A stretch of DNA of 22,083 bases, taken from NCBI GenBank assembly GCA_964486725.1, contig CAZAOK010000060.1:1-22083 (forward strand), given 5' to 3'. Below the pieces are notes generated by a model that was not told where the DNA came from, made no database searches, and saw only the letters and a program-made list of their open reading frames with translations. The stretch comes from M55B154 sp964486725. GTDB taxonomy: Bacteria > Spirochaetota > UBA4802 > UB4802. Numbering within the stretch: position 1 is the stretch's first letter; every line of letters starts with the position of its first letter. Shown piece after piece: positions 15,006 through 21,932 of the stretch. A program made the position numbers and the translations under genes.

Positions 15006-15587
15006 ATGATATACATAATTGGCGTAGATCATCTTGTACAGTATAAGAATAATATAGTTCCGGTTGAAGTGCAGAACCGGTTTCGGGATTTTCTCAGCGA
15101 GACGGTTAAGAAATACGGTATTCGGGTTCTTGCCGAGGAGTTTCACCGGGAATACCTTCGGGACGTATTTTTCTCAAGTGAGGCTTTAGCCGAAAGTGTG
15201 GCAGCCAGCCTGGGTATTGAACACCGGTTCTGTGATCCGGGGTCGGCAGAGCGTGAGCGACTGGGCATCCCTTATTATTCTGAGATACGTGACCGGGTGC
15301 TTGAGAGCAGGGGGCTTGAGCGTACCGACCTTGTGCATGATCCATCCGTGGGGCGAATGGTGGAAGACGAGTGCAGGGCTATAGCCCGTTCATACTGGAA
15401 ACGGCGTGAAGAGTTCTGGCTGGAAAAGCTGTCGGACGTGATCGGCAGTCCCATACTTTTCGTGTGCGGGCATGAACACGTGAAAGGATTTGAAAAGATA
15501 CTGGAAGGCCGGGGAATCCGTTCACTGGTGTTGGATCCCTTCTGGAACAGGGAGCAGTTTACCGATTACCAGTCCATGGGTATCTAA
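15006..15587 (+). CDS. uncharacterised protein with TraB/TIKI-like motifs
   Basis: A 193-aa soluble protein. It opens MIYIIGVDHLVQYK (GVDH at 6-9), then has LAEEF (43-47), CDPGSAERERLGIP (76-89), a long basic/acidic helix and LFVCGHEHVKGFEKIL (GHEHV at 155-159). The order GxxH near the N-terminus, an acidic pair, then GxxHV near the C-terminus mirrors the GTAH, ELD and GAGHV motifs of the TraB/TIKI family. I infer a compact, membrane-free relative, possibly a metal-dependent hydrolase. Similar conserved hypothetical proteins exist, but I cannot name a function. It leads an operon with a cupin (28-base gap), a rhomboid protease and a phosphatase. No clear ribosome site is seen at this start. 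Confidence 0.75.
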   Translation: MIYIIGVDHLVQYKNNIVPVEVQNRFRDFLSETVKKYGIRVLAEEFHREYLRDVFFSSEALAESVAASLGIEHRFCDPGSAERERLGIPYYSEIRDRVLESRGLERTDLVHDPSVGRMVEDECRAIARSYWKRREEFWLEKLSDVIGSPILFVCGHEHVKGFEKILEGRGIRSLVLDPFWNREQFTDYQSMGI

Positions 15588-15615
15588 CCCGCTAACCTCT
15601 GTAAAGGATAGTACT

Positions 15616-15966
15616 ATGGAAGCATGCTTCGCGCAGTTTAAGGAAATGAAAGGTATATCTCCGATAGAGGGGGTGACTGTCAAATCGGTGCATCTTGACA
15701 AGCTGATGACGACATGGATGGAATTTACAGAAGGAGCCGAACTTCCGGAACACAGTCATCCGCATGAACAGATAACCATTGTAGTAGAAGGTATAATTGA
15801 GCTTACCGTAGAAGGTACAAGCAGGGTGCTTGAGAAGGGCGGGGTCGCCGTTGTGCCATCGGGGGTTATTCACAGCGCAAGGATCATCGAGGGCCCGGCG
15901 GTGGCCATTGATGGATGGAGCCCCGTGCGTGAAGATTACATTATGCCCGGTAAAGGCTCATCATAG
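15616..15966 (+). CDS. cupin-domain protein
   Basis: A 116-aa single-domain cupin. Motif 1 is PEHSHPHEQITIVVEG (44-59), with His46, His48 and Glu51 or Gln52 as metal ligands. Motif 2 is VVPSGVIHSARI, with His86. It is a metal-binding beta-barrel of unknown substrate; many such proteins are dioxygenases, isomerases or sensors. The frame opens far upstream inside the previous gene, but AAAGGA (15603-15608) places the start at 15616. Its stop codon shares one base with the rhomboid start, so translation is coupled. Confidence 0.88.
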   Translation: MEACFAQFKEMKGISPIEGVTVKSVHLDKLMTTWMEFTEGAELPEHSHPHEQITIVVEGIIELTVEGTSRVLEKGGVAVVPSGVIHSARIIEGPAVAIDGWSPVREDYIMPGKGSS

Positions 15967-16622
15967 TGATTGATCGATGGGACGACTATGAATACGAAGA
16001 CTTCGAAGATGACCTCAAGCCCCTGCATCCGCCGGGGCCCCTTTCGAAGTTTCCCTCGGGCAGGCACCTGTGGCCCGCGGTTATCTGTCTTATCCTGTTT
16101 TACCTGGCAAGCACTGTGCATGCCGGTCATCAGTATGGCAGTCTGCTGCCGGTAAGCAGGACCTCCATATTTCAAAACAATGAATACTGGAGGCTTTTCA
16201 CCGCCCTGTTTGTACACGGCAGTTTGCTGCATTTGCTGTCCAACGCGTTCATGTTCGTGGTGTTCGGCTGGCTTTTGCGTGCCTATTTCGGATTCATCAC
16301 CTTCCCGGTTATTTCTTTTCTCATGGGAATTGTCAGCAACCTTGCAACCGTCGCGTTTTATGAACCTGAAATAAAACTGGTGGGTGCCTCTGGAATGATC
16401 TACGCCATGGCGGCACTCTGGCTTGTATTCTACATGAAGTATGATACCGAGCGTCGACTTTCTGTGCGTGTTTTCCGTGCGGCAGGTTTCGTGATGATAA
16501 TGCTGGTGCCCTCAACATTTGAGCCACAGGTAAGCTACCTGGCCCATGCCATGGGCTTTGTGGCGGGCATAGTTACAGGGCTGATCGTTCTACCGTTGAT
16601 AAAAGTGCGTGATCCAGGGTAA
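15966..16622 (+). CDS. rhomboid-family intramembrane serine protease
   Basis: A 218-aa six-helix rhomboid. The catalytic Ser142 lies in VGASGMIYAM (GxSG) and His194 in YLAHAMGFVAG. The conserved oxyanion segment FVHGSLLHLLSNAFMFVVFG is also present, so the protease should be active. The first 35 residues are very acidic (DDYEYEDFEDD) and cytoplasmic. Rhomboids cleave membrane helices within the bilayer; the substrate here is unknown. I chose the GTG at 15966, overlapping the cupin stop (TAGTG), with AAAGG upstream. The HAD gene follows after 20 bases. Confidence 0.92.
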   Translation: MIDRWDDYEYEDFEDDLKPLHPPGPLSKFPSGRHLWPAVICLILFYLASTVHAGHQYGSLLPVSRTSIFQNNEYWRLFTALFVHGSLLHLLSNAFMFVVFGWLLRAYFGFITFPVISFLMGIVSNLATVAFYEPEIKLVGASGMIYAMAALWLVFYMKYDTERRLSVRVFRAAGFVMIMLVPSTFEPQVSYLAHAMGFVAGIVTGLIVLPLIKVRDPG

Positions 16623-16642
16623 GGTTTAAGAACGAGGATGAT

Positions 16643-17296
16643 ATGAGTGATATGGAAAATTTTAACAGGGTGGTGTTTTGTGATTTTGACGGCACCATTA
16701 CCTCTATAGAGACATTCGTGGGGATGTTTAAGGAACTGGTTCCTGAGCTTTACGAGGATATTGGGGGTAAGATGCGCGCAATGGAGCTGAGTATACGGGA
16801 GGGGGTGCGGCAGATTGTCGATTCCATGCCAAGCTCCCGTTATCCCGAGATGCTGGCCTATGTGCGTGACAAGACCATACGGCCCGGTTTTGTTGACCTG
16901 CTGGATTTTCTTGATGAACGGAATGTGCCCATGGTGGTTATATCCGGGGGGCTCGTGGGCATGGTGCGTGAGCGGCTTGGCCCTTTAGCCGAACGGGTGC
17001 ATGCTATTCACGCTGCTGATGTAGATACCTCGGGTGAGTTTCTGTCGATCTGGTCTGATTTCGAAGAGGGGTCAGAGCTGGTTGCAAAGGCACGCATCAT
17101 GGAACTGTACGCGGCTGATGAGCGGGTGGCAATAGGAGACGGCCCCACCGACCTGAACATGGCACAGCACGCAACCACCGTTTTCGCCCGGGGTATGCTG
17201 GCCCGGTTTCTTGCCGGCATGAATATAGAATATCACCTCTGGGAGGACTTTTTCGATGTACGCAAACGCCTCGAATCCCTGTGGGAAAGGGCTTAG
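16643..17296 (+). CDS. HAD-superfamily phosphatase, MtnX-like
   Basis: A 217-aa HAD hydrolase. Motif I is CDFDGTIT with nucleophile Asp14 and acid/base Asp16, motif II VVISGG, and motif III GDGPTD (165-170). The order and the closing VFARGMLARFL...DFFDVRKRLE strongly resemble MtnX, the phosphatase of the methionine salvage pathway. In this family the enzyme removes a phosphate from 2-hydroxy-3-keto-5-methylthiopentenyl-1-phosphate. No other methionine-salvage genes are nearby, so the true substrate may differ. GAGG precedes the ATG; a second ATG three codons in is also possible. It ends the operon, facing the ferredoxin gene with only 22 bases between the stops. Confidence 0.85.
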   Translation: MSDMENFNRVVFCDFDGTITSIETFVGMFKELVPELYEDIGGKMRAMELSIREGVRQIVDSMPSSRYPEMLAYVRDKTIRPGFVDLLDFLDERNVPMVVISGGLVGMVRERLGPLAERVHAIHAADVDTSGEFLSIWSDFEEGSELVAKARIMELYAADERVAIGDGPTDLNMAQHATTVFARGMLARFLAGMNIEYHLWEDFFDVRKRLESLWERA

Positions 17297-17318
17297 CCAT
17301 GTTGCTGCGGCTTCATTC

Positions 17319-18668
17319 CTATATGTCCACCGCCCATCCCTTGCCAAGCTGACGTGCACCATTCTCCATAAGCTTCAAAAACCGTGACCTGAGGGCGTTA
17401 CTCATGAGTGCCCGTTTTACCGGCGGCAGCATGAGAAATCCACCAACAATGCCCCGCATAACCTTCTGGGTAACAGAACGGGAACTGTCAAAGAGCTGGT
17501 ATTGCAGCGTGCCCCGTTCAAGGCTCTGCAATATGGCCCTGTGAAAAGTAGTCTCCGGGTGCAATACCCTTTGCTCCCGCTCATACAGGTGTATGGCATC
17601 CTTTTTGCATTTCAGCGCGCATACGCCGCAGCCGATGCAGATGGATGTGTCAATATATGGTACTTTTTTTCTGTCATCCCGCAGGGTATCTTCTTTCATC
17701 TCTATGGCCTGTATGGGACATGCCTTTTCGCAGAGGCCGCACCCGTTGCAAAGATCATCATCGATTCGGGGCAGGTAGCTTGAGGTGACTACCGCGTTGG
17801 CATAGCCGTGACGGCTTATTCCCGCCAGGGCATTGCAGCAGCAGCCGCAGCAGTGACAGATGAAGGTAATGTTGTTCTGCACGTTGTCGGCGTTAAGAAC
17901 AAGGCCCAGCTCCCGTGAGCGGGCAAGGTTATCAAGCATCTCTTCGCGGGTGGACTGGCGGGCAAGCCCGTTTCGTATCCAGTATTCGGCGGCATACCCG
18001 AAAGATGAACATGTTTCAAGGGGGACATCGCATTCCTTCTCACCGGTGTGTACCTTTTCATGACGGCATGAACATACACCGATAGAGAACAGGCTTTGTG
18101 ACTCTATGATGGCGGTTGCTTTCTCATAATCCAAAACCTCCATGAAGGGCTCTCCAGCCACTGTTCCTTCGTGGGGCAGGGCACGCATGATGGATATCTT
18201 TTGTCCTTTCCCAAAATTTGCCCTGTAAAAATCGTCCTGCATGCCGAGATACTCTGTGAACAGGCCAGCCCATTTTTTCATGTCCAGCCCTTCACCGCTG
18301 CGCATCATGGTAAATTCGAAGATGCCGATAACCATGGGGGAGGGCATGTAGTGAAACCTGTCTTCAAGGTAGAGGTCAACAACAAGGCCCTTTTCGGCCA
18401 GGCCCGTGAGCAGCCTTTGCGCACGTGCTTCGTCCATACGGGCGTCCTTGCTGATCACCTCAAGGGTTGAAAGACCATAGGGCATGGACACGATAAGATC
18501 CGCTTCTTCAGGGGTGTAGAGTGCCGACAGTATATCATGGAAGGTTTTATTCCATGGAGACCGGGTAGCCAGCCTGTCAATTTTTCTCCCAAGCTGCCTG
18601 TAGCCGTCCTTCGGAGTGAGATGTCCCAATGTGGTACCTGCCTGTAGTAAATTATTTACAGGCATCAT
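17319..18668 (-). CDS. multi-[4Fe-4S] ferredoxin-like protein with helical N-terminal domain
   Basis: A 449-aa cytoplasmic iron-sulfur protein. The N-terminal 200 residues are helical and include a winged-helix-like part (LSTLEVISKDARMDEARAQRLLTGL). Cysteines at 199, 201, 213 and 220 (CSCRHE...CDVPLETC) may hold one cluster. CHCCGCCC (271-278) is an unusual Cys-dense motif. Two classical [4Fe-4S] sites follow: CNGCGLCEKACP (307-318) and CIGCGVCALKC (344-354). It probably carries electrons between unknown partners; similar proteins occur in anaerobes. Start: ATG ATG at 18668 has no ribosome site. TTG at 18629 is preceded by GGCAGGT and begins just before the well-conserved-looking part (GHLTPKDGYRQL), so it may be the true start. 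Confidence 0.85.
   Translation of the reverse strand: MMPVNNLLQAGTTLGHLTPKDGYRQLGRKIDRLATRSPWNKTFHDILSALYTPEEADLIVSMPYGLSTLEVISKDARMDEARAQRLLTGLAEKGLVVDLYLEDRFHYMPSPMVIGIFEFTMMRSGEGLDMKKWAGLFTEYLGMQDDFYRANFGKGQKISIMRALPHEGTVAGEPFMEVLDYEKATAIIESQSLFSIGVCSCRHEKVHTGEKECDVPLETCSSFGYAAEYWIRNGLARQSTREEMLDNLARSRELGLVLNADNVQNNITFICHCCGCCCNALAGISRHGYANAVVTSSYLPRIDDDLCNGCGLCEKACPIQAIEMKEDTLRDDRKKVPYIDTSICIGCGVCALKCKKDAIHLYEREQRVLHPETTFHRAILQSLERGTLQYQLFDSSRSVTQKVMRGIVGGFLMLPPVKRALMSNALRSRFLKLMENGARQLGKGWAVDI
18639..18664. promoter_or_regulatory. palindrome at the start of the ferredoxin gene
   Basis: TGCCTGTA (18639-18646) pairs with TACAGGCA (18657-18664), with further A/T pairing in the ten-base centre. 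It covers the annotated ATG region of the minus-strand gene and could be an operator, or a leader hairpin if translation starts at the TTG at 18629. Confidence 0.35.
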
Positions 18669-18766
18669 ACTACATACTGATGAAATAAAATCAAGAAGGT
18701 AATATTATTTTTTCACTTGCCGGTACGGGGAGTTATTTATTACCTTGAAATAATAATGCAAATAGA

Positions 18767-18822
18767 ACCACAGGGGCTCAGAGGTATAGAATCCCCTCTC
18801 TGTTTCTCTGTGCCTCTGTGGT
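18767..18822. repeat. CCACAGAG-family inverted repeat
   Basis: ACCACAGGGGCTCAGAG (18767-18783) pairs with 18806-18822 at 15 of 17 positions. The inner GAGG and CCTC add pairing. It lies between the divergent ferredoxin and Nudix genes, ending 15 bases before the Nudix ATG, so it occupies that gene's leader. The wording matches the repeats at 9508 and 21906 in general style. Confidence 0.7.
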
Positions 18823-18837
18823 GAAAACAAGAGGATA

Positions 18838-19584
18838 ATGATGACTGTTGTACCACGGAAAGCATCCACTGTTGCGGTTGTGCGGGAGAACCCGGGTGGG
18901 GGTGATTTTCAGGTGTTGTTGCTCAGGCGCAACGGGGAAAGCTCTTTTCTGCCGCATAATTACGTGTTTCCCGGCGGTGCCCTTGAAGAACAGGATGACA
19001 TGCCCTGTTTCAGGGAATTCTGCGCTGGTATGAACAGTGGACAGGCTGACGTGATTCTTGGCGACGAGATTGATGTTTCCAACAGGCTTTCCATCTGGGT
19101 AGCCGGCATACGGGAGACCTTCGAGGAAACGGGTTTACTGTATGCTTATGAACATGACGGAAAACCACTGGAGTTTGCCGGAAATTTAAAAAAGGAATTA
19201 TACTGCGAATACCGCAAACGCATGTTCGCCGGTGAAATCACCTTTCGTGAGATGCTTGCACATGAAAATCTCTCGCTGGCGGTGGACAGGTTGTGTTACC
19301 TGTCACGATGGGTAACACCGGACTTCTCCCCAATACGGTACGATGCCCGGTTTTTCCTGGCAGAGGCACCTTCCGGCCAGGACGTCATTCACGATGGACA
19401 GGAAATAACAGAACATACCTGGATCACCCCGGCAGATGCCCTCAGGCGTAACCGCGAAGGAAGTCTGCCAATGGTGTTACCCACTGTTCATACACTGCAG
19501 CAACTTACAAAATTTCAGAGCATCGGTGAGGCCATCTCATCCCTTGGTTCAGATGCCCGCCTGGAAGAATTCTTTACGGGCTGA
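18838..19584 (+). CDS. Nudix hydrolase, NUDT19/CoA-diphosphatase-like
   Basis: A 248-aa Nudix-fold protein. FPGGALEE (44-51) and RETFEETGLL (92-101) are the two halves of the Nudix box, G-x5-E and REUxEExGU. They are separated by about 30 extra residues. This split box is typical of the NUDT19 group, whose characterised members hydrolyse coenzyme A and acyl-CoA diphosphate bonds. The metal-binding REtfEE residues are intact, so it should be an active Mg-dependent pyrophosphatase. GAGG precedes the double ATG (18838 or 18841). It is not clearly in an operon. Confidence 0.88.
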   Translation: MMTVVPRKASTVAVVRENPGGGDFQVLLLRRNGESSFLPHNYVFPGGALEEQDDMPCFREFCAGMNSGQADVILGDEIDVSNRLSIWVAGIRETFEETGLLYAYEHDGKPLEFAGNLKKELYCEYRKRMFAGEITFREMLAHENLSLAVDRLCYLSRWVTPDFSPIRYDARFFLAEAPSGQDVIHDGQEITEHTWITPADALRRNREGSLPMVLPTVHTLQQLTKFQSIGEAISSLGSDARLEEFFTG

Positions 19585-19648
19585 GGGGAGGTTAGTTGAG
19601 GTTAAGTGAAAAGTGAGAAATGTTGTAATAAATAAGTGTTATTCATTT

Positions 19649-19668
19649 CCAGGAATCCGGAAAGAGTG
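19649..19668 (+). repeat. 20-base block shared with 11062-11081
   Basis: This block is identical over 20 bases to 11062-11081 and likewise follows a GTGA-rich tract (19586-19620). It ends 14 bases before the ECF-like -35 box at 19683, so it could be an upstream activator site for the Spy-sigma-anti-sigma cluster. Confidence 0.7.
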
Positions 19669-19682
19669 ATATTTTTTTAAAT

Positions 19683-19710
19683 GGAACCTTTTACATGTTT
19701 TCAGGGTCAT
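19683..19710 (+). promoter_or_regulatory. ECF-sigma-type promoter for the 19758-21144 cluster
   Basis: GGAACC followed by TTTT (from 19683) matches the conserved GGAAC -35 box of ECF sigma promoters. GTCAT (19706-19710) follows after 17 bases, matching a GTC-type -10. Transcription would start at about 19717, 40 bases before the first ATG. This suggests the cluster is driven by its own sigma factor; that is an inference. Confidence 0.5.
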
Positions 19711-19757
19711 ACGGACAAACGAAGTCAAGTGAAAACAATTTTCAGACGGAGGAGTTC

Positions 19758-20246
19758 ATGAAGAAGATAGTACAGGCAGCAATAGTGTCGGTTCTGATGG
19801 TCAGTGTTCCTGTAGCAGTATTCGCACAACGCGGTAACAAGAGGGGCGATGGGCCATCACGTGACTGTGAAGTCCGGTCAAAAATGCATAAGCCTTTCGG
19901 GAATCCCCAAATGATGAAAGAGAAACTTGGCCTGACCGATACACAGGTGGTTGAGATCGGAAAGATCAATACCAGGCATGAGAAGGCCATGCTTGATTAC
20001 AGGGAGAAACTGGTACCGAAGAAGATACAATTAAAACGCCTTCTCCTTGAAGACAACGTGGACATGAAGAAGGTGCGTTCGGTTCTTGAAGACATATCAG
20101 GCATCCAGGTTGATCTGCATATGCTTCGCATTCAGCACAGGCTGAGTATAGAAAAGGTGCTCACTGAGGAACAACGTGCTAAAATGAAAACACATATGCG
20201 TCACATGATGCGCCGTGACGGTCCCCCCCGGCATGGTGGATTCTAA
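19758..20246 (+). CDS. Spy/CpxP/CnrX-like periplasmic LTxxQ protein
   Basis: A 162-aa exported protein. MKKIVQAAIVSVLMVSVPVAV... is a signal peptide with cleavage near VFAQ. The mature part is helical and has two LTxxQ-type motifs, LTDTQ and LTEEQ, the mark of the Spy/CpxP/ZraP/CnrX family of periplasmic chaperones and metal sensors. The C-terminus is rich in His and Met (MKTHMRHMM, then PPRHGGF), as in metal-binding members. GGAGGAG precedes the ATG at 19758. It is followed 29 bases later by an ECF sigma factor, an order reminiscent of the cnr nickel/cobalt system, where CnrX is the sensor. It probably reports metal or envelope stress. Confidence 0.88.
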   Translation: MKKIVQAAIVSVLMVSVPVAVFAQRGNKRGDGPSRDCEVRSKMHKPFGNPQMMKEKLGLTDTQVVEIGKINTRHEKAMLDYREKLVPKKIQLKRLLLEDNVDMKKVRSVLEDISGIQVDLHMLRIQHRLSIEKVLTEEQRAKMKTHMRHMMRRDGPPRHGGF

Positions 20247-20275
20247 GCATATCATAACCAGGTGGAGCGGCTATA

Positions 20276-20779
20276 GTGACTGAACTGGAATTCGGGAATA
20301 TAGTAGGGGAAACTAAAGAGACCGTGCTGGCAGCCGTGCAAAAACACCTGCCGGCGCGGTTTTATCATTCCATAGATGACGTGGTGCAGGAAACCTACAT
20401 GCGAGCTTACCGGCACCTGTCATCGGGGAAGTTTCGTGGTGAAGCGGCAGTTTCTTCGTGGCTGTATACAATAGCCAGGAACGAATCGCTTCGCATGGCC
20501 CGTAAACTGGGCAGGGAAGAAGAGAAGGTGGCCCGGCTGCAGGAAGAGGCATTGGTAAATGAAGTGACCGATGTGCCAGAATACCTGCAGGACATGACCA
20601 TACTGGAGAACATGATTGAACAGATCCCACATAAATACAGGGAGGTTATGCTGCTTCGAAGCCGGGGTGTTTCGGAGAGAGAAGTGGCGCAGCAGCTGGG
20701 TATACGAAAGGGCACGGTAAAATCCCGTTTCTCACGGGGCAGGGAAATGCTTCAGAGAGTTGCCGGGGAGGTAGAATGA
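20276..20779 (+). CDS. ECF-type RNA polymerase sigma factor
   Basis: A 167-aa sigma-70-family protein with only regions 2 and 4. Region 2 spans about 33-72 (DDVVQETYMRAYRHL, then WLYTIARNESLRMAR). Region 4 spans about 115-160 (IPHKYREVMLLRSRGVSERE, then IRKGTVKSRFSRGREML), a helix-turn-helix that reads the -35 box. I chose the GTG start with GTGGAG upstream. Its stop overlaps the next ATG by four bases (ATGA), typical of sigma/anti-sigma pairs. It likely recognises the GGAACC-17-GTCAT site at 19683. Confidence 0.93.
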   Translation: MTELEFGNIVGETKETVLAAVQKHLPARFYHSIDDVVQETYMRAYRHLSSGKFRGEAAVSSWLYTIARNESLRMARKLGREEEKVARLQEEALVNEVTDVPEYLQDMTILENMIEQIPHKYREVMLLRSRGVSEREVAQQLGIRKGTVKSRFSRGREMLQRVAGEVE

Positions 20780-21144
20780 TGAAAACGTATGATGAACAAT
20801 TCAACCAGGAAATTCTGTCACGACTGGAAAGCGATCAATGGAATAACACGATCGCGGGCAGGGTGTTTCAAAAAAGACGTAATCGAAGAATGAGAATCGC
20901 CGCGGGTACCGCTTCACTGGCCACAGCCGCGTTGATACTCCTTGCCATATTGCCGATGAACACAGGCAATAATGAATACGGTGACAGCATGAACAGTTTT
21001 GTAAATACGCAGCTTTGGGGTACATGGACAAAAGTATTCGCCAACAGTAATCTGCCCGAAGCCGATTCGGTTGTCATGATGGAAGCACAGTATGATGATA
21101 CCGTTGGTGACTTTATTGATACCACCCTTGTGCAGCGCTGGTGA
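20776..21144 (+). CDS. putative single-TM anti-sigma factor
   Basis: A 122-aa protein with a short cytoplasmic part (1-40), one membrane helix (about 41-60, AAGTASLATAALILLAIL) and a 60-residue periplasmic tail. It lacks the zinc motif (HxxxCxxC) of the common ZAS anti-sigma group. Its position, ATGA overlap with the ECF sigma gene and topology are those of small anti-sigma factors such as CnrY. Sequence alone does not prove the function. A second ATG immediately follows the first. The gene ends two bases before the opposing transferase stop. Confidence 0.75.
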   Translation: MMKTYDEQFNQEILSRLESDQWNNTIAGRVFQKRRNRRMRIAAGTASLATAALILLAILPMNTGNNEYGDSMNSFVNTQLWGTWTKVFANSNLPEADSVVMMEAQYDDTVGDFIDTTLVQRW

Positions 21145-21146
21145 AA

Positions 21147-21845
21147 TTAAGGTTTAGTGTAGTTTTCCCACCGGGCATCATCCCATGAATATGCTTCAAG
21201 CGGACTGAATGCTGCCTTGTATTCCATTCGGCTGCAACCCGGAACATAGTATCCCAGGTAATAGTAAGGAAGCCCCATTGAGCGGGTGAGTTCTATCTCT
21301 TTTAAAATGCTGAAGATACCAGGTCCCCTTTTACTCAAATGATCGCGGTAGAAGAAATACACGGTGCTTATACCACTGGATGATATATCCAGAAATCCTA
21401 CCCCCTGCAGAATGTTGTCAATATAATACTCAGACTGCAGGGCGGGGCATGACTGCTGGTAAAAGCTGAAAAGAAATTCATCAAGATCAGAATCCTGCCC
21501 GAACCGGGTATGGGAATGTTCCTGGTAAATACTGAAAATCTCATCAGAAAAGACAAGTTCCCTGAACTCAACCCGCATATCCGAGTTTTTTTTCAGGTTT
21601 CTTCTCTGGCTCTTTGAGGGCACGAATTTCTCTACGGGGATCCTCACCGGTGTGCACAGCCTGCAGCTTTCACATGACGGCCGAAAATAATAATACCCGA
21701 ACTTTCGCCACCCGGCAGAAAGTAGCCTTTCAAGTTCAGTGCCGCCTACCGCGGTGGCAAAAAAATACTCATACCGCATATCCCTGCCCGATAAATACGG
21801 ACAGGGCGCCTGCTCACTAAGGGTGTTTTCCTGTAAAATCAGCAT
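21147..21845 (-). CDS. aminoacyl-tRNA-protein transferase (Bpt/Ate family)
   Basis: A 232-aa transferase of the N-degron pathway. Family marks: CPYL with Cys15; GWRKFGYYYFRPSCESCRLC with Cys58, Cys61 and Cys64; KSQRRNLKKN; and the C-terminal GYYVPGCSRMEYKAAFSPLE. Enzymes of this fold move an amino acid from tRNA (Leu in bacterial Bpt, Arg in eukaryotic Ate1) onto the N-terminus of proteins, marking them for Clp degradation. Which amino acid is used here cannot be read from sequence. The length is close to bacterial Bpt. The frame extends to 21878, but GGGGAG upstream supports the ATG at 21845. Confidence 0.9.
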   Translation of the reverse strand: MLILQENTLSEQAPCPYLSGRDMRYEYFFATAVGGTELERLLSAGWRKFGYYYFRPSCESCRLCTPVRIPVEKFVPSKSQRRNLKKNSDMRVEFRELVFSDEIFSIYQEHSHTRFGQDSDLDEFLFSFYQQSCPALQSEYYIDNILQGVGFLDISSSGISTVYFFYRDHLSKRGPGIFSILKEIELTRSMGLPYYYLGYYVPGCSRMEYKAAFSPLEAYSWDDARWENYTKP

Positions 21846-21905
21846 AGTGATATCTCCCCGGACAAATATACCAGCCATCCGTTAAATTTCTACCAGAAAA
21901 ATAAG

Positions 21906-21932
21906 TAGAACCTCTGCGCCTCTATGGTTCTA
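21906..21932. repeat. short inverted repeat of the CTCTGCG family
   Basis: TAGAACC (21906-21912) pairs with GGTTCTA (21926-21932) around TCTGCGCCTCTAT. CTCTGCGCC (21912-21920) is also at 98-106, and AATAGAACCACAG at 18762 is similar. It lies upstream of the minus-strand transferase. Beyond it, to the window end, I see only AT-rich sequence. Confidence 0.5.
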
